Shown here: positions 1 to 10,143 of the stretch, one piece after another | Position numbering within the stretch: position 1 is the stretch's first letter | Layout: each line of letters starts with the position of its first letter | Source: Sistotremastrum niveocremeum HHB9708 | Taxonomy: Eukaryota; Basidiomycota; Agaricomycetes; Sistotremastrales; Sistotremastraceae | DNA: 48,290 bases | Direction: 5' to 3' | Assembly: GCA_001630475.1 (NCBI GenBank) | Contig: KV419406.1 | Span: 214,048 to 262,337, forward strand | Notes under the pieces: model-generated | The model's input: only the letters and a program-made list of their open reading frames with translations | Databases searched by the model: none | What the model was told of the DNA's origin: nothing | Translations under genes and position numbers: made by a program

Positions 1-13
1 ATGTGTTCGATTG

Positions 14-352
14 AAGCCTGCTTCTTTCGCGCACGTCCAGCTGTGGAGAGATCAATGAGTGGGCAGACTGGCTGTGGCGGTACCTCTCAAGACTCCTATC
101 GTCGTCGACACTGTCGTGCGGCCACAGGCGAGTGCCAAAGCTTCAAGATGCTGGGTTGTGGTCACGTCCACCCCGGGTCCCCCCTTCCCCTTCCCCCCTC
201 CGCACTCGCCTGCCATGCAGGTCTCACCGTCATCTAGACGAAATCCACTTCAGCTACTCGGTATCCCGAACCCGAGAGACCCTGGTCTTAAGTGTGCCAG
301 CGGAAGCTTCTGCTTCATCTGCGCACCGACTGCTGTGGAGAGATCATTGAGT
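14..352. repeat. pair of ~50-bp imperfect direct repeats
   Basis: The segments at about 14-61 and 302-352 match closely. Both start with a gaagc..tgcttc block, pass through a cgcac block and end in ctgtggagagatca(a/t)tgagtg. They lie about 290 bp apart. Nothing else in bases 1-1100 looks like a gene: the longest frames are short, mutually overlapping and resemble no family I know. Confidence 0.55.
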
Positions 353-1099
353 GCTCGGTCTAGCTATCTCGTTCAGAAAAGCTGGGAGATGATTGTCACC
401 AATTGTCTCGGGAATCTCTCTTGCCACCGTTTGCTTCTCTCCGTAGAGCAGCAGACGGTGGTGATTATCCCTTCGGCGAGTGCTCTCTTCTATTTCTTTT
501 GATCACTTCTAACTCGGATCTGGAAGGTCCTTTCCGTCCGACTCAAGACACCATATGTCAGGCAGCCTCCAGCATTGGTATGTCTTGGATATCCATGCTC
601 ACTTATTAATTCTCATCATATCGTTAGGTGGTCTCTTCGATATAGCACACAACATGATATGTCATTCAGGGAAAAAAATCGTCGTCTTCTCTCTTGATCT
701 GATTGTGAAAGTTCTACAAACATTCTTCTCGTTCCCATTTCCTATTGCTTGACGTTTCGTCTAGTCGCGATACATTCGCTAGCGTAGACACTCATGTACT
801 ACATCATGATAGCAAGAATGACAATTATTATTTTATTGAGAAAATGCCCTGTCGTACACTAGCAAAGTAGCCCACAACTTCACGCACTCCACGCCAATGG
901 CTTTGGTACAATGGTATAGGTATTGACCCCGATTCGTGCAAGGCAATCGACGCATTCATGATGATCCGGATCCCCGATTTGAAAGACGAACGCCGGACGG
1001 CCATATCATTCCGCATCCTGCATCGATTCTTGCACATTTGCCTGGTTTTGCCACGTACACAAATTTAAAAGGGCGCCTAATCCATGCGTTCGCCATCTT

Positions 1100-2900
1100 C
1101 TTCCACATAACTCGATCTCAAATCCAAATTTGTTCGGGACAGTCTATGCAGAGTGCAGAGATACGTCAGCTTTCTCAGAGGAAGATAAAGACAAAGAGAA
1201 AGAGAAAGAATGAAAAAGGGCTCGTGAGAGGAGTAGATGTGTCACCGTCAGTGGATAGATCAGGATCAGTGGATTATCGTCCAGGATCATATTGAGGAAT
1301 GAGGAATGAGGAATCGGGTACGCCATGATTGAGTGGGAGTGAGGGTAACGTCGTCCGGAGATGGATAAGAGACAGAGGCGTTGGGTATTCGCACGGAAAC
1401 GGTTGTGGGATGTTGTAATGACTAATGAGGTCTACTTGGATGACATCCGATACGAACGAGCCTGAGGAAGATCCAAGACGAACGTGGAGAGTGCATCGAT
1501 ACTTATACACAATCGCCGATCTGAATCAAGGAGTACTGTATGAATCTCGTAATTAATATTCGCTCAGCGCGCGTGCGCGTGGAAGTCGGAGGGAGCTAGA
1601 TCGGTTGCGTGAAGTGATATCGTGAATGAGGGTAATGACATTATTGGCATTATTGGCATATGCATTCGAGAGTCGAGGAGCCGGAAGGAGAACTCGAAGA
1701 GTAGCGCTTCGACGTCGAGTTCTTTCACCGTGAGATACATCGATTCCCCTGAGTCCAGAACGAGACCTGATAACGAATCTCAATAAACATCTGTCAGTGT
1801 CAGGTATGACAAGACAGAAGACACTTACTTACAACCAGCGTCGTCCGATGCAGACGTGAAACCGAGCACTCGGAGCACACCCCGAGAGTACTCAGGCTGT
1901 AATATGGGAACGATAAGACCGTACATATATTGTCGGTCTGGGTCTGCCAGTGTCCATGGAAGAGATTGCGGATTCGCGAGTGTTATAATAGTGTACGGTA
2001 TAGGAATCTTGTGAAGTAGGATCTTGGAGAATATTTAGAGCGAACGGGGCTCCGGAGAATTGAATGCTGAGTTGGAGAGGGAGAGGGAGAGGGAGAGGCG
2101 GAGTAAAGTCAATCGGAGGGTGTTGCGATGTGTAGACGTCTTTGAGAACGAAAGCGGTGAAGTGCCTCGAATTTGATGGGATCGTACATGTAGTACTAGT
2201 CCGTGCGCCGAGAAATCAAGTGGATGCGGAGGCGAGCGATATCATTATCATCATCGTGTCATTTCATATCATAATTGAGATAATGACATACAGTACGCAT
2301 CAGAAAACCAAATCGTCGTTCACATCGTTCTCATCCTGATCATCCACCCCAATGCTTTCCGCCGAAGGTGTCGAATATCATCACAGTTCCTTGGCGCTCT
2401 CTAAACGCATGGAGTGGTGCTCGAGCTCAAGCTCATATACTGCCCTCTACTCGTCTCAAATTCCCCTTGCCAAATTCCTCTTGTCTTCGATTAAAAGCTA
2501 GTCAGAGCATTTGACGAACGTCGCATGGAGAGAGTTTCATGGCTCCGGTGAGTTGAAGATTTTAGCTAGTGAAGTATTCGAGTATGAGCGTGTCGGAGAG
2601 GGGGTAGAAGAGAGAAGAGACTCACAGATCTAGAGTCGCAGAGTCGCAGTGAACAAGCAACAATCAACAATCTTAATCAGCGTCGCTTGAAGTAGAGGCT
2701 GAGTCGATGAGTGGTCATTAATATTGGTGTGAGAGTTGATGAACAAAGGTACGTGATACGTTTTGAAGGGCGATGGGAGGCACGACGCCGTCGATCTATC
2801 CTAGAATAAAATTGGGGATTCTCGCCGGTGAGAGGTGATTGTCGCGTAATGTCGGAGAAGGCGATGTTTGCTAGCAATTCGTGCAAATAGGATGATACAA
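1100..2900 (-). pseudogene. decayed outer copy (D) of the mirrored gene family
   Basis: This minus-strand stretch keeps recognisable pieces of the family seen intact at 3341-4327. A last-exon-like run of about 50 residues lies at 1320-1510, with SDVIQ where the intact copy has SDIIQ and LPLNHG near its end where the intact copy has ITLNHV. A donor-like gtgagtctc near 2630 matches the exon-2 donor of the intact copy. No continuous reading frame can be assembled. The DNA from about 1110 to 1780 also aligns, inverted, with 17150-17730: the shared blocks include attcacga.atc, tacgagattcatac and tcacgagc followed by a CT-rich stretch. I infer a degenerate paralog rather than a gene. Confidence 0.5.
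2074..2098. repeat. (GAGAGG)n microsatellite
   Basis: About four consecutive gagagg units lie in the non-coding part of the decayed left array. A shorter aaag/agaaag purine run occurs near 1190-1210. Confidence 0.7.
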
Positions 2901-2929
2901 CGTTGACTTGTGAGTCTTGAGAAATTAAA

Positions 2930-3300
2930 TTGGTGGCAGCTTATTCGAGGGACGCCTCATCTATACCATTAATATTGGCAAGCCACAAGTTTGGTGTTTG
3001 GAGTGAGCTCAGACTTGACTACGAATTCGAGTCAACAAGTCTCGAGATGAAAAGCAGCAAAGACTCACTATCGCGCTTCTCAGGGGGTATATTGCTTAAC
3101 GCTGACGTTGATGATCGTCTGAGAAGTGAGGAATCGCAGGCTATACGATTGAGAGTGCCAGTGAGGGAAGTGATGATGACGTCCTCGGGCACTTTGATGG
3201 AATCTGAGCAAAGGAGTTATGAAATTGGGCTCTGCGAGAGGACGATGGAGAGAGAGTATACTCGCGATGACGTAGATCGGTGAGCAGGAAACGGTATTCG
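2930..3300 (-). pseudogene. 3' remnant (A2) of the mirrored gene family
   Basis: Directly downstream of the intact copy on the minus strand, about 3090-3260 repeats the 3' end of the family. The reading-frame ends in a DVIITS...TLNRIAC-like stretch, which parallels DVTFIPITLNHVAL of the other copies. It is followed by the same gcgattcctcac...tctc.gacgat flank found after the stop codon of the mirror copy at 16337. Upstream exons are not recognisable. This looks like a partial tandem duplicate of the last exon plus its 3' flank. Confidence 0.5.
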
Positions 3301-3340
3301 TCGTCCGTCCAGTACGACGTTTAAGGCTTGAGATGAAGAT

Positions 3341-4327
3341 TCATAAGGCTACGTGGTTGAGAGTGATAGGAGTGATTGTGACGTTGATATCTGTCCATGG
3401 TAGAGGAATCGGGGATCCAAGGAGGCGTGGACGGAATCTTGAGACGAGACGAGATTGAATTATATCCGAGGCGCAAGAGGGAACGTCGATGATGAGTTGG
3501 AGGGGACAACTGAATTTCATCAAACTATGCCTGCACCAAAACCAGTCAGAATCGTCAAGACGCAGAAGTAAAAGAAATCACCTTGGAGTTGAAGGATCGC
3601 GGGAGATCAAAGAGCACTCGTAAACCAGGAGAGGGATGCCACCTAAGGGATTTGAATCGGTCGATAGATCAGATGGTCGATATGAGAACGGATATTCGAG
3701 GAGGAACCCAGCGAGGGATATCGCGTCCTCTGTGCCAAGAGACGTCGGTGGAATGAGTAAAGGATCGTCTTTGCTAATGATTGCTTGAAGATGATTTATG
3801 ACGGCTGGCGAAGGGCGAGATTGGGATGAGATCTGGACTCAATTAGAGATGTACGAATGACACGACGGAGAGCTTACATCTTCGTCGAGGAGAATGAAAC
3901 TCGTCCATGGTGAAGGGTCAGACTCTGACAATTCGAATTCGACTCTGGCTGCGAGCAGACGCGAATTGACGATGAAATAATTTGAAGTGTCGTCGGTGAG
4001 AAGAAGCAAATACTCGAAATGTGTCGATTTCTATTCATCGATCAGATTTGACAAGAAACAGGAGAGAGAGACTCACGGATTTGAGGATCTGAACAAGTAA
4101 ATTCATTTCCTCAACACGCGGACTGAACGTGTCAATTAGACATCCAGACCTAACGAACATCAGCCAAAGTCAACATCTTGTCTAAGAACTGACCGGATTC
4201 CCAAAGCAACGAGTGTGACATCCACCGCAAATAATTCAAGTGCACCTCTCGAAACTCGCCCAATCGTCGACTGAGCACTCACTCGAATTACATCCACCAA
4301 ATTCTCAAACGAGTGATTTGGTTGCAT
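3341..4327 (-). CDS. conserved 266-residue protein, tentatively UPF0739 (C1orf74)-like; intact copy A
   Basis: Five exons (4194-4327, 4077-4149, 3878-4030, 3582-3832, 3341-3530) splice without a stop through introns of 44, 44-46, 45 and 51 nt. The protein starts MQPNHSFENLVDVI and has a serine-rich amphipathic N-terminal part, then VDVTLVALGIR and LIDTFSP. The C-terminal half contains DAISLAGFLLEYPFSYRPSD, then GGIPLLVYECSLIS, and ends ITLNHVAL. Length, a central L-G-F/Y-L..YP block and a C-terminal VAL remind me of the eukaryotic UPF0739/C1orf74 family (about 270 residues, function unknown). That is recollection, not a search, so I treat it as tentative. A mirror copy lies at 15351-16336 with about three-quarters identical residues in the exons I compared. 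The start was chosen because the mirror copy has ATG at the equivalent place. Confidence 0.65.
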
Positions 4328-4669
4328 GGAGTGAAGAATGCGGGGTCCGGTCCGACTACCGAGTTCCCTGATCGTCATCCAAAGTCGGCCACCTCGATCT
4401 CATCCAACGACTCGCTCATCCTCTCCAGTCTCAAAATATTCAAAATGTAGCAAATACATCTCATCAACCTTGATCCCCTCGATTTCCCGCGATCTCACTC
4501 CCAACCAAAAACGAGCCCCGTATCCATTCTCGGTAGTAAATGACACCCGGCATCTCGGCTCCCCAAATCCGGAAGCGATTTCCTATAAGAATTTCCAATC
4601 CTCTTCCCAACCACCCCCTCCCAAAAATCACCGCACCCAAAAATCCAAAGAAAAAGAGAGTGAAAGACG
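4328..4669. promoter_or_regulatory. shared upstream region of copy A and the YPK1-like gene
   Basis: This 342-bp divergent intergenic stretch becomes strongly C/A-rich and pyrimidine-rich on the plus strand towards the kinase start, with many tcc and ccc runs between 4380 and 4669. Pyrimidine-rich leaders are usual in fungal housekeeping promoters. I see no TATA box that I would defend. Confidence 0.4.
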
Positions 4670-7289
4670 ATGCTGTCCAAGCTCGGAAAGTCCAAATCAA
4701 AGAACACAGACTCTCTTGATCCCCCATCAGACTCCCACGCATCCCGCTCGACGACTCCCACTCCCTCAAACTACACCGACGACTCCCACTCTCTCGACGA
4801 CGACGACGAGCCTCCACGCACAGGCATGCTCTCCATCCGCGTCATAGCAGCTAAAAACCTCTCCATCCCTTCATCCCACTCTATCCCTCCCTCCGTCCAA
4901 CGTGCTCTATCAAGCAACATAGGTCAAGCTGTAGCCTCTGTTTCGCCGAGTTCGATACATCAGGAAAGACTAGCTAAGAAACATGAAAAACATCCGAGTT
5001 TTCAGAGGAAGAATGCGTGGTTTATGCCTTATCTCGTATTGGAATATGAAGTGAATCAAGTCCTTGTCGATTCGCTCGGTGGATCCGATCTTTATAATCC
5101 CGTTTACATGTATCAGGCCCAATTGTCAGTCCCCCCTCTTCTCGCTCATTCCCTCGTTTCATCCCCGATATTAATGGTGATGACGATCCAGCGACGTATC
5201 CCGCAGATCACAAGTCTCACTCCAAATCTACCTCCGCTCAAACGAACAAGGTGACATGGGCGACGACATATTCATGGGCGGCGTCAAATTCGTTCCAAAC
5301 CTCTCTGCGCCGGGATCGACGGATGGATGGTATGAGATTCTGGGGGGGACGGGCGAGGTGCAGATTGGGTATACATTCAAACCTAACACCGTGCGTCCTC
5401 TTGCTCGTGAGCTGAGGGGGGTACTGATGGGTGTTGATGGGGGGTAGAATCAAGCGCTTACGGTCGATTCGTTCGAGTTGCTTAAAGTCATTGGCAAGGG
5501 ATCTTTCGGAAAGGTACATTCTCCATTCACTCTGTGCTCAGTTGACTGACAACGAAAAAGGTAATGCAAGTCCGCAAACGCGACACAGGCCGAATCTACG
5601 CCCTCAAAACCCTCCGAAAAGCGCACATAGCCTCACGCAACGAAATAACCCACACCCTAGCCGAACGATTCGTCCTCGCACGCGTAACAAATCCATTCAT
5701 CGTCCCGCTCAAATTTTCTTTTCAAAGTGCTGCGAAACTTTATTTGGTGTTGGCTTTCGTTAATGGAGGAGAGTTGTTTCATCATTTGCAGAGGGAGACG
5801 AGGTTTAATGAGGAGAGGAGTCGGTTTTATTGTGCGGAGTTGCTTTTGGCGTTGGAGCATTTACACGAGTTTAATGTGGTTTATCGGTGAGTCCGAGCGA
5901 AGGGAGGGAAGGGAGGCGGGCGGCGGGAGGGAGAGTGGTCGGCCCTCGACCATGGGAGGCTTTATGATGATTCTTACTGATGGCGATGCAGGGACCTAAA
6001 ACCAGAAAACATCCTCCTAGACTGGACAGGCCATCTCGCGCTGTGCGATTTCGGACTCTGTAAGCTTGATATGACGGATGATAAGACAACGAATACGTTT
6101 TGTGGGACGCCGGAGTATTTGAGTCCGGAGATTATTTGTGGGCTTGGGTATAGTACGTCATTTTCCCTCCTCCATCTCCTTCCCCACCATTTCTCCTGCC
6201 TTCCTGTTTTCCTCCGGCTTCGCCGCGTTTCTTGGGGATTTCTGATTTCTTCCCTTGAGCTCGAATTTAAAGAAAGAATGCTGATTGTGACTTGGAATTA
6301 TAGCGAAGAGTATAGATTGGTGGACGTTGGGTATATTGCTTTATGAGATGATGTCTGGTTTGCCGCCTTTCTACGATGGTATGTCCTCTTCCTCCCTCCT
6401 TTCGCTCCCACTCCCTCCTCCCTCCTTATCCCACTTCTCCCATGCCTTCTCCCACCTCGCACCCACCCACCTACCCCTTCCTCTCCACTTTGCCCCTACC
6501 AACTCATCTAACACACCACTTCCCCTCCACCTCAATTCCCCGCCCTCGCCTCTTCGCATCGCTACGAACTCCGCTAATGCATCCCCCACAGAGAACACAG
6601 ACAAAATGTACAAAAAAATAGTAAAAAACCCACTAACATTCACAGACGACTTCGGCCCCGAAGCCCGTTCCTTAATCACCGGACTGTTGAATAGGGATCC
6701 GAGTCAGAGATTGGGTGCGGGAGGGGCGGATGAGATTAAGAGACATCCTTTTTTTGCAAAGGTACGTCGCTTCTTCTATAATTAGCATTGTATATGGGAG
6801 ATTGATAGGAGGGTAGCATATTGATTTTAAGAAGTTGTTGGCGAAGAGGATTCAACCCCCCTTCAAACCAAACGTCGTAAGCCCCTCCCTTCAAGTACTC
6901 TATGAATCGTAATCGTAATAACATGGGATGGGCAGGCTTCAGCGATCGATACTGCCAATTTCGACACGGTGTTCACTTCTGAGGCTCCGTTGGATAGTGT
7001 CGTTGATGGGTCTCATTTATCGGAGACTGTTCAGTTGCAGGTGTGTTTTCTTTTTGCGTTTTGCGTTCCTTCTTTTGCTTTCTTTTGCTTTGCTTTCTTT
7101 GCGCTGAGACCGGAGTTTGACTTCGATCGCTCGGCTGGGTTCGACTTCGTATGTGGTCAACTTTAGTGTTTTGGTTTTCGCTTTGGTTTTCGCTTTGGTT
7201 CTAGGCCGTTGGAAGAGAGGCTGATTGATTGATCATAGTTTGCGGGCTTTTCGTACGATGGGACTAATATGCCTAATCGGAGTTTGTGA
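4670..7289 (+). CDS. YPK1: AGC-family protein kinase, Ypk1/Gad8 type (TORC2 effector)
   Basis: Ten exons (4670-5124, 5192-5390, 5448-5513, 5561-5886, 5992-6152, 6304-6378, 6592-6761, 6817-6876, 6936-7040, 7239-7289) give 555 residues. Residues 53-215 form a C2-like domain ([13 protein letters not shown] onward), as in Gad8. The kinase domain spans about 227-483 with GKGSFGKV loop, ALKTLRK lysine, YRDLKPEN (catalytic Asp350), DFG at 368-370 and the activation loop [10 protein letters not shown] (PDK1-site Thr384). The AGC tail carries PLDSVVD and the hydrophobic motif FAGFSY (Ser544, expected TORC2 site). By family knowledge these kinases act at the plasma membrane and cytosol, controlling sphingolipid synthesis, cell-wall integrity and endocytosis. 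All catalytic and regulatory residues are present, so it should be active. The acceptor at 5191 was preferred over one at 5206 because it restores FDVSRRSQ. Intron lengths vary from 47 to 213 nt, longer than elsewhere in the window. Confidence 0.93.
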
Positions 7290-8622
7290 TGCGATGCGTA
7301 TAACCTTATGGGTATGTACTTTTCTTGTTGCTTTGCGGATAGGGAACTGAGCTGGTGAATAGGTTGGATATTCGCCTGCAATTTTCATTCTCGTCTCATT
7401 CTCATTTTTCATTTTTCATTTCTCATTTCTTCGGTTCTTCGAATCTCAGTTCTCAGTTCTCATCGATCACTTCACCCCTCACACTATACAACTTCATATA
7501 CACTTTTTCATTCCATTGATCTCGCTTTCTCCGTATGCTGCTCTCATTCGTCGCTGTATCATATCATCACCCGGATTTTTTACGTCTACGTCTATCATAT
7601 TGCTATCGCATTTGCATATTGCTATCTTCATCTTCATACTCCGTCATCGGTCCCTCTCAAAGGATGTCCTCACTTTCCGTTTTGAGTGATCGGCTCATTC
7701 TGAGCGGAAGCAAGAGCCTTCCATGTGCTTGTTTCTTTTCCAGATAAGTCACCGGTCATTGGACTTGTACGATGACAGCGCAAGTCACCAGCCCAGCGAC
7801 GATCATGTGCACCTTGACAGGTCTGGCCAGCAGAGTAGTACATTCGCAGACGTAGCTATAGAAGAGCGCGCGGATCCGGAGAGAAGGCACTTACTCAAGG
7901 AAAGGAAGAGTGTAATTTATGAGTGCTATATGAATATATAGCACAAAGTTCCGAGAAAAGGAATTGGATGTTCTAATAAATATTGGCATTATATACATCG
8001 ATCTGGCGCTAACACCATGTGCTGTAACCAGACAACATCTACAATCTATTTATTAATAGATCCAGATAAAGTTCGTCGGCCTCGGTGGTCGGTGGTCGGT
8101 GAGACTTTTCATTATGATTATCGTCATGCCTTCGGAACACCGATCGAGCCTCGAGGAAACGGTCGCCTGATCTGCTTATTCCATCCTCGCATATACATAT
8201 AGCTAATTAGCTTCCCGTATCAGATTCCCGCTATCTGATCTATATAGAATATCGCAAGGCACCAAATCCGGATGCGGAGACATTTCAAATTCGGAACCAT
8301 AGGCCCATAGCGTCCGACTGACTTCCAGCCGTATCCGTTCTGTTGGATCGTCATGAAAAGAACAGGCATCCATCTTCTTTAGGGCTGCTCCGTTCGTAGA
8401 CGGTCCGAGAGACCGGGACGGAAAGATCCTAAGTAGCGCTGGTGTATCGGTCAATATTCATTGGCATTTGAATATATTGGGGTGGGGAATTCATGAGTCG
8501 TGAGTGTATTCGCTTTTTGGAATTGATGTTGGAGATTTTGAAGACGGAGCGATGGATAGGGAGTGAGAGATGATTTTTGGAAAGGCGACTTCCGAGTTCG
8601 AATTTATGAGTAGCGACGAGAA
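7290..8622. other. intergenic, no gene recognised
   Basis: The first part (7380-7640) is a T/C-rich stretch with repeated ttcatt, ctcatt and tctcagttctc motifs, perhaps the 3' UTR and terminator region of the kinase gene. A minus-strand frame at 8203-8454 (83 codons from an ATG) reads smoothly but matches no family I know. I do not call it a gene. Confidence 0.5.
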
Positions 8623-9132
8623 TCACAGGAAGGCGCTGACGACCGTCGCTCTCCGTAAATCATGAACCGGGACAAGTCCATGCATTTGGAAAATAACGAT
8701 ATCAGAAAGGGTGTATTGGGACGGAACGAGTTGCGTTCCGTTGAGTAGTAGGTTCGTACCCAACGAGTCCTGGTTGTCTGGCTTGGTATGGAGAACCTCC
8801 TTTCTTTTTCCACCGTAAAATTCGTTGATGTTGGAGACGAGAGGATCAGGTTGATCTTATCCTTCCTGGAGACGTAGAACAGGCGAAAGTCGACCGTGAA
8901 GATCGAATCAGGAGCCCAAGACTCCGTAGAAATCATGTTCGAATTTTCCCAAAATGACAGCCGTGAGTTGTCTGGCCAACCTTGTATGACGAACAGGAAC
9001 GAGCACTCAGTCCCATACGATAGACAGAGCGTCTTGTACTTTCGAAAATAAACTTTTCCGACGGATAAGGAAGCGTCCGGAATCAATAACCTTAATCCAA
9101 GCCGTAGAACCCGAGTTAATAAAGAAGGATCG
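8623..9132 (-). pseudogene. decayed protein-coding remnant with three in-frame stops
   Basis: One minus-strand frame of exactly 170 codons begins after a consensus acceptor (ctcttgcag, ending at 9133) and ends at a TGA at 8623-8625. It reads like protein throughout: RSFFINSGSTAWIKVIDSGR near the start, RQLTAVILGKFEHDFYG in the middle, then VSNINEFYGGKRKEVLH and TLSDIVIFQMHGLVPVHDLR near the end. It is broken by TGA at 9007-9009, TGA at 8908-8910 and TAA at 8857-8859. A different minus frame (8604-9086) is open for 160 codons but starts at TTG. The breaks could partly be introns, but no good GT-AG pair removes all three. I do not recognise the family. Confidence 0.4.
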
Positions 9133-10143
9133 CTGCAAGAGAGAACAATGATGAGCGGGCATCAGGGGCGTCGGCAGTAGTGACGAGGAAGCCCTGATAA
9201 TCAGTGGAGACGAGCTGGATGCCGAATGCCCACTTACTCAATATTAAGCTTTGCTACAGGTCGCTGCACGATGGATATTGAGGAACGAGTACCATGTGCG
9301 TCGCATTGGACAACGATGAGAAAGACGGAGCGGGTCCGCCGTCATCTTGTTTTCCTGGCTGATATTGTCCGGCTGTGACCATTTTCAGTCAATCGACCTG
9401 ATCCCTTCGTTTCGAGGTCCTCTTTGCTCTCCTTTCCGACTGTATCTTCTGTGAATCAGGTTGTTTTCGCTCTACGATGCTGGGAAATCAAGCTTTCGTA
9501 CCTCTATCTGCTGCTTTCACTGCACGATCACTGTCTACATCCCAATACGGCGGTCGTGCAAGAAGTTTATTGCTTTATTGCCCCGAGCCCCTCCCGCATG
9601 ACCTGCCACAGATAGCATTCAACGCTGAAGAATTACATACCATGCTCTCAAGAAGGTTGAGCAATGTCTGGCGCCATCTGGGACATCTCCCGACAACGCT
9701 CGCTTGATGGACTGCCTTGTTGCAGGTGACCTCTGCAGAACCTCCATCTTGCTCGTCAGACGATGACCGACCTCGCAGATGTCAATATCTAATCGGCCTT
9801 GCCTCTTCCCAAACACTCGACGACTATCCGGCTGAGCCGAAATCTGTCCGGAATTGTATGCACTGTGGCTTTCTTCAAGTCATCAACGTCGGACATCTCT
9901 ACTTGCTCGTCCTTCTCGATTGCGTGTCACCGCCTAATGAAGGTTTCATGGGACGAGTGCAATGCAGGTCAGTAAGGTCAAGTGCTCTCCCTCAAAATAA
10001 CATTTCCCCATTTATCGCACACACTCTAGAAATCGAAATGACTGCTCGAAATTCAGAAATTCTCGAAAGGCCTTTCGACGTGCTTAAAAACAGAGCATAA
10101 TGTGCTCTCCTTCCTCATCGTCCTCTTCACGATCCTCTCTGGC
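9133..10143. other. intergenic region upstream of the WSC-GH55 gene
   Basis: No supported gene. Short frames on both strands overlap each other. A minus-strand stretch at 9140-9235 reads like protein (LVSTDYQGFLVTTADAPDA) and could be an upstream exon of the decayed frame at 8623-9132. The last 150 bp upstream of 10144 are pyrimidine-rich (ctctccttcctcatcgtcc) and probably hold the glucanase promoter and leader. Confidence 0.4.

Noticed and set aside
2930-3283. 117-codon plus-strand frame
   Set aside because: It is the antisense shadow of the decayed family unit A2. The signal is on the minus strand.
5192-5206. alternative acceptor at 5206 in the kinase gene
   Set aside because: It keeps the frame but deletes five residues of the conserved FDVSR.S stretch. 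The acceptor at 5191 restores it.
8604-9086. 160-codon open minus-strand frame
   Set aside because: It begins at TTG rather than ATG. The overlapping frame 8623-9132, with an acceptor at its start, reads more like protein despite its stops.
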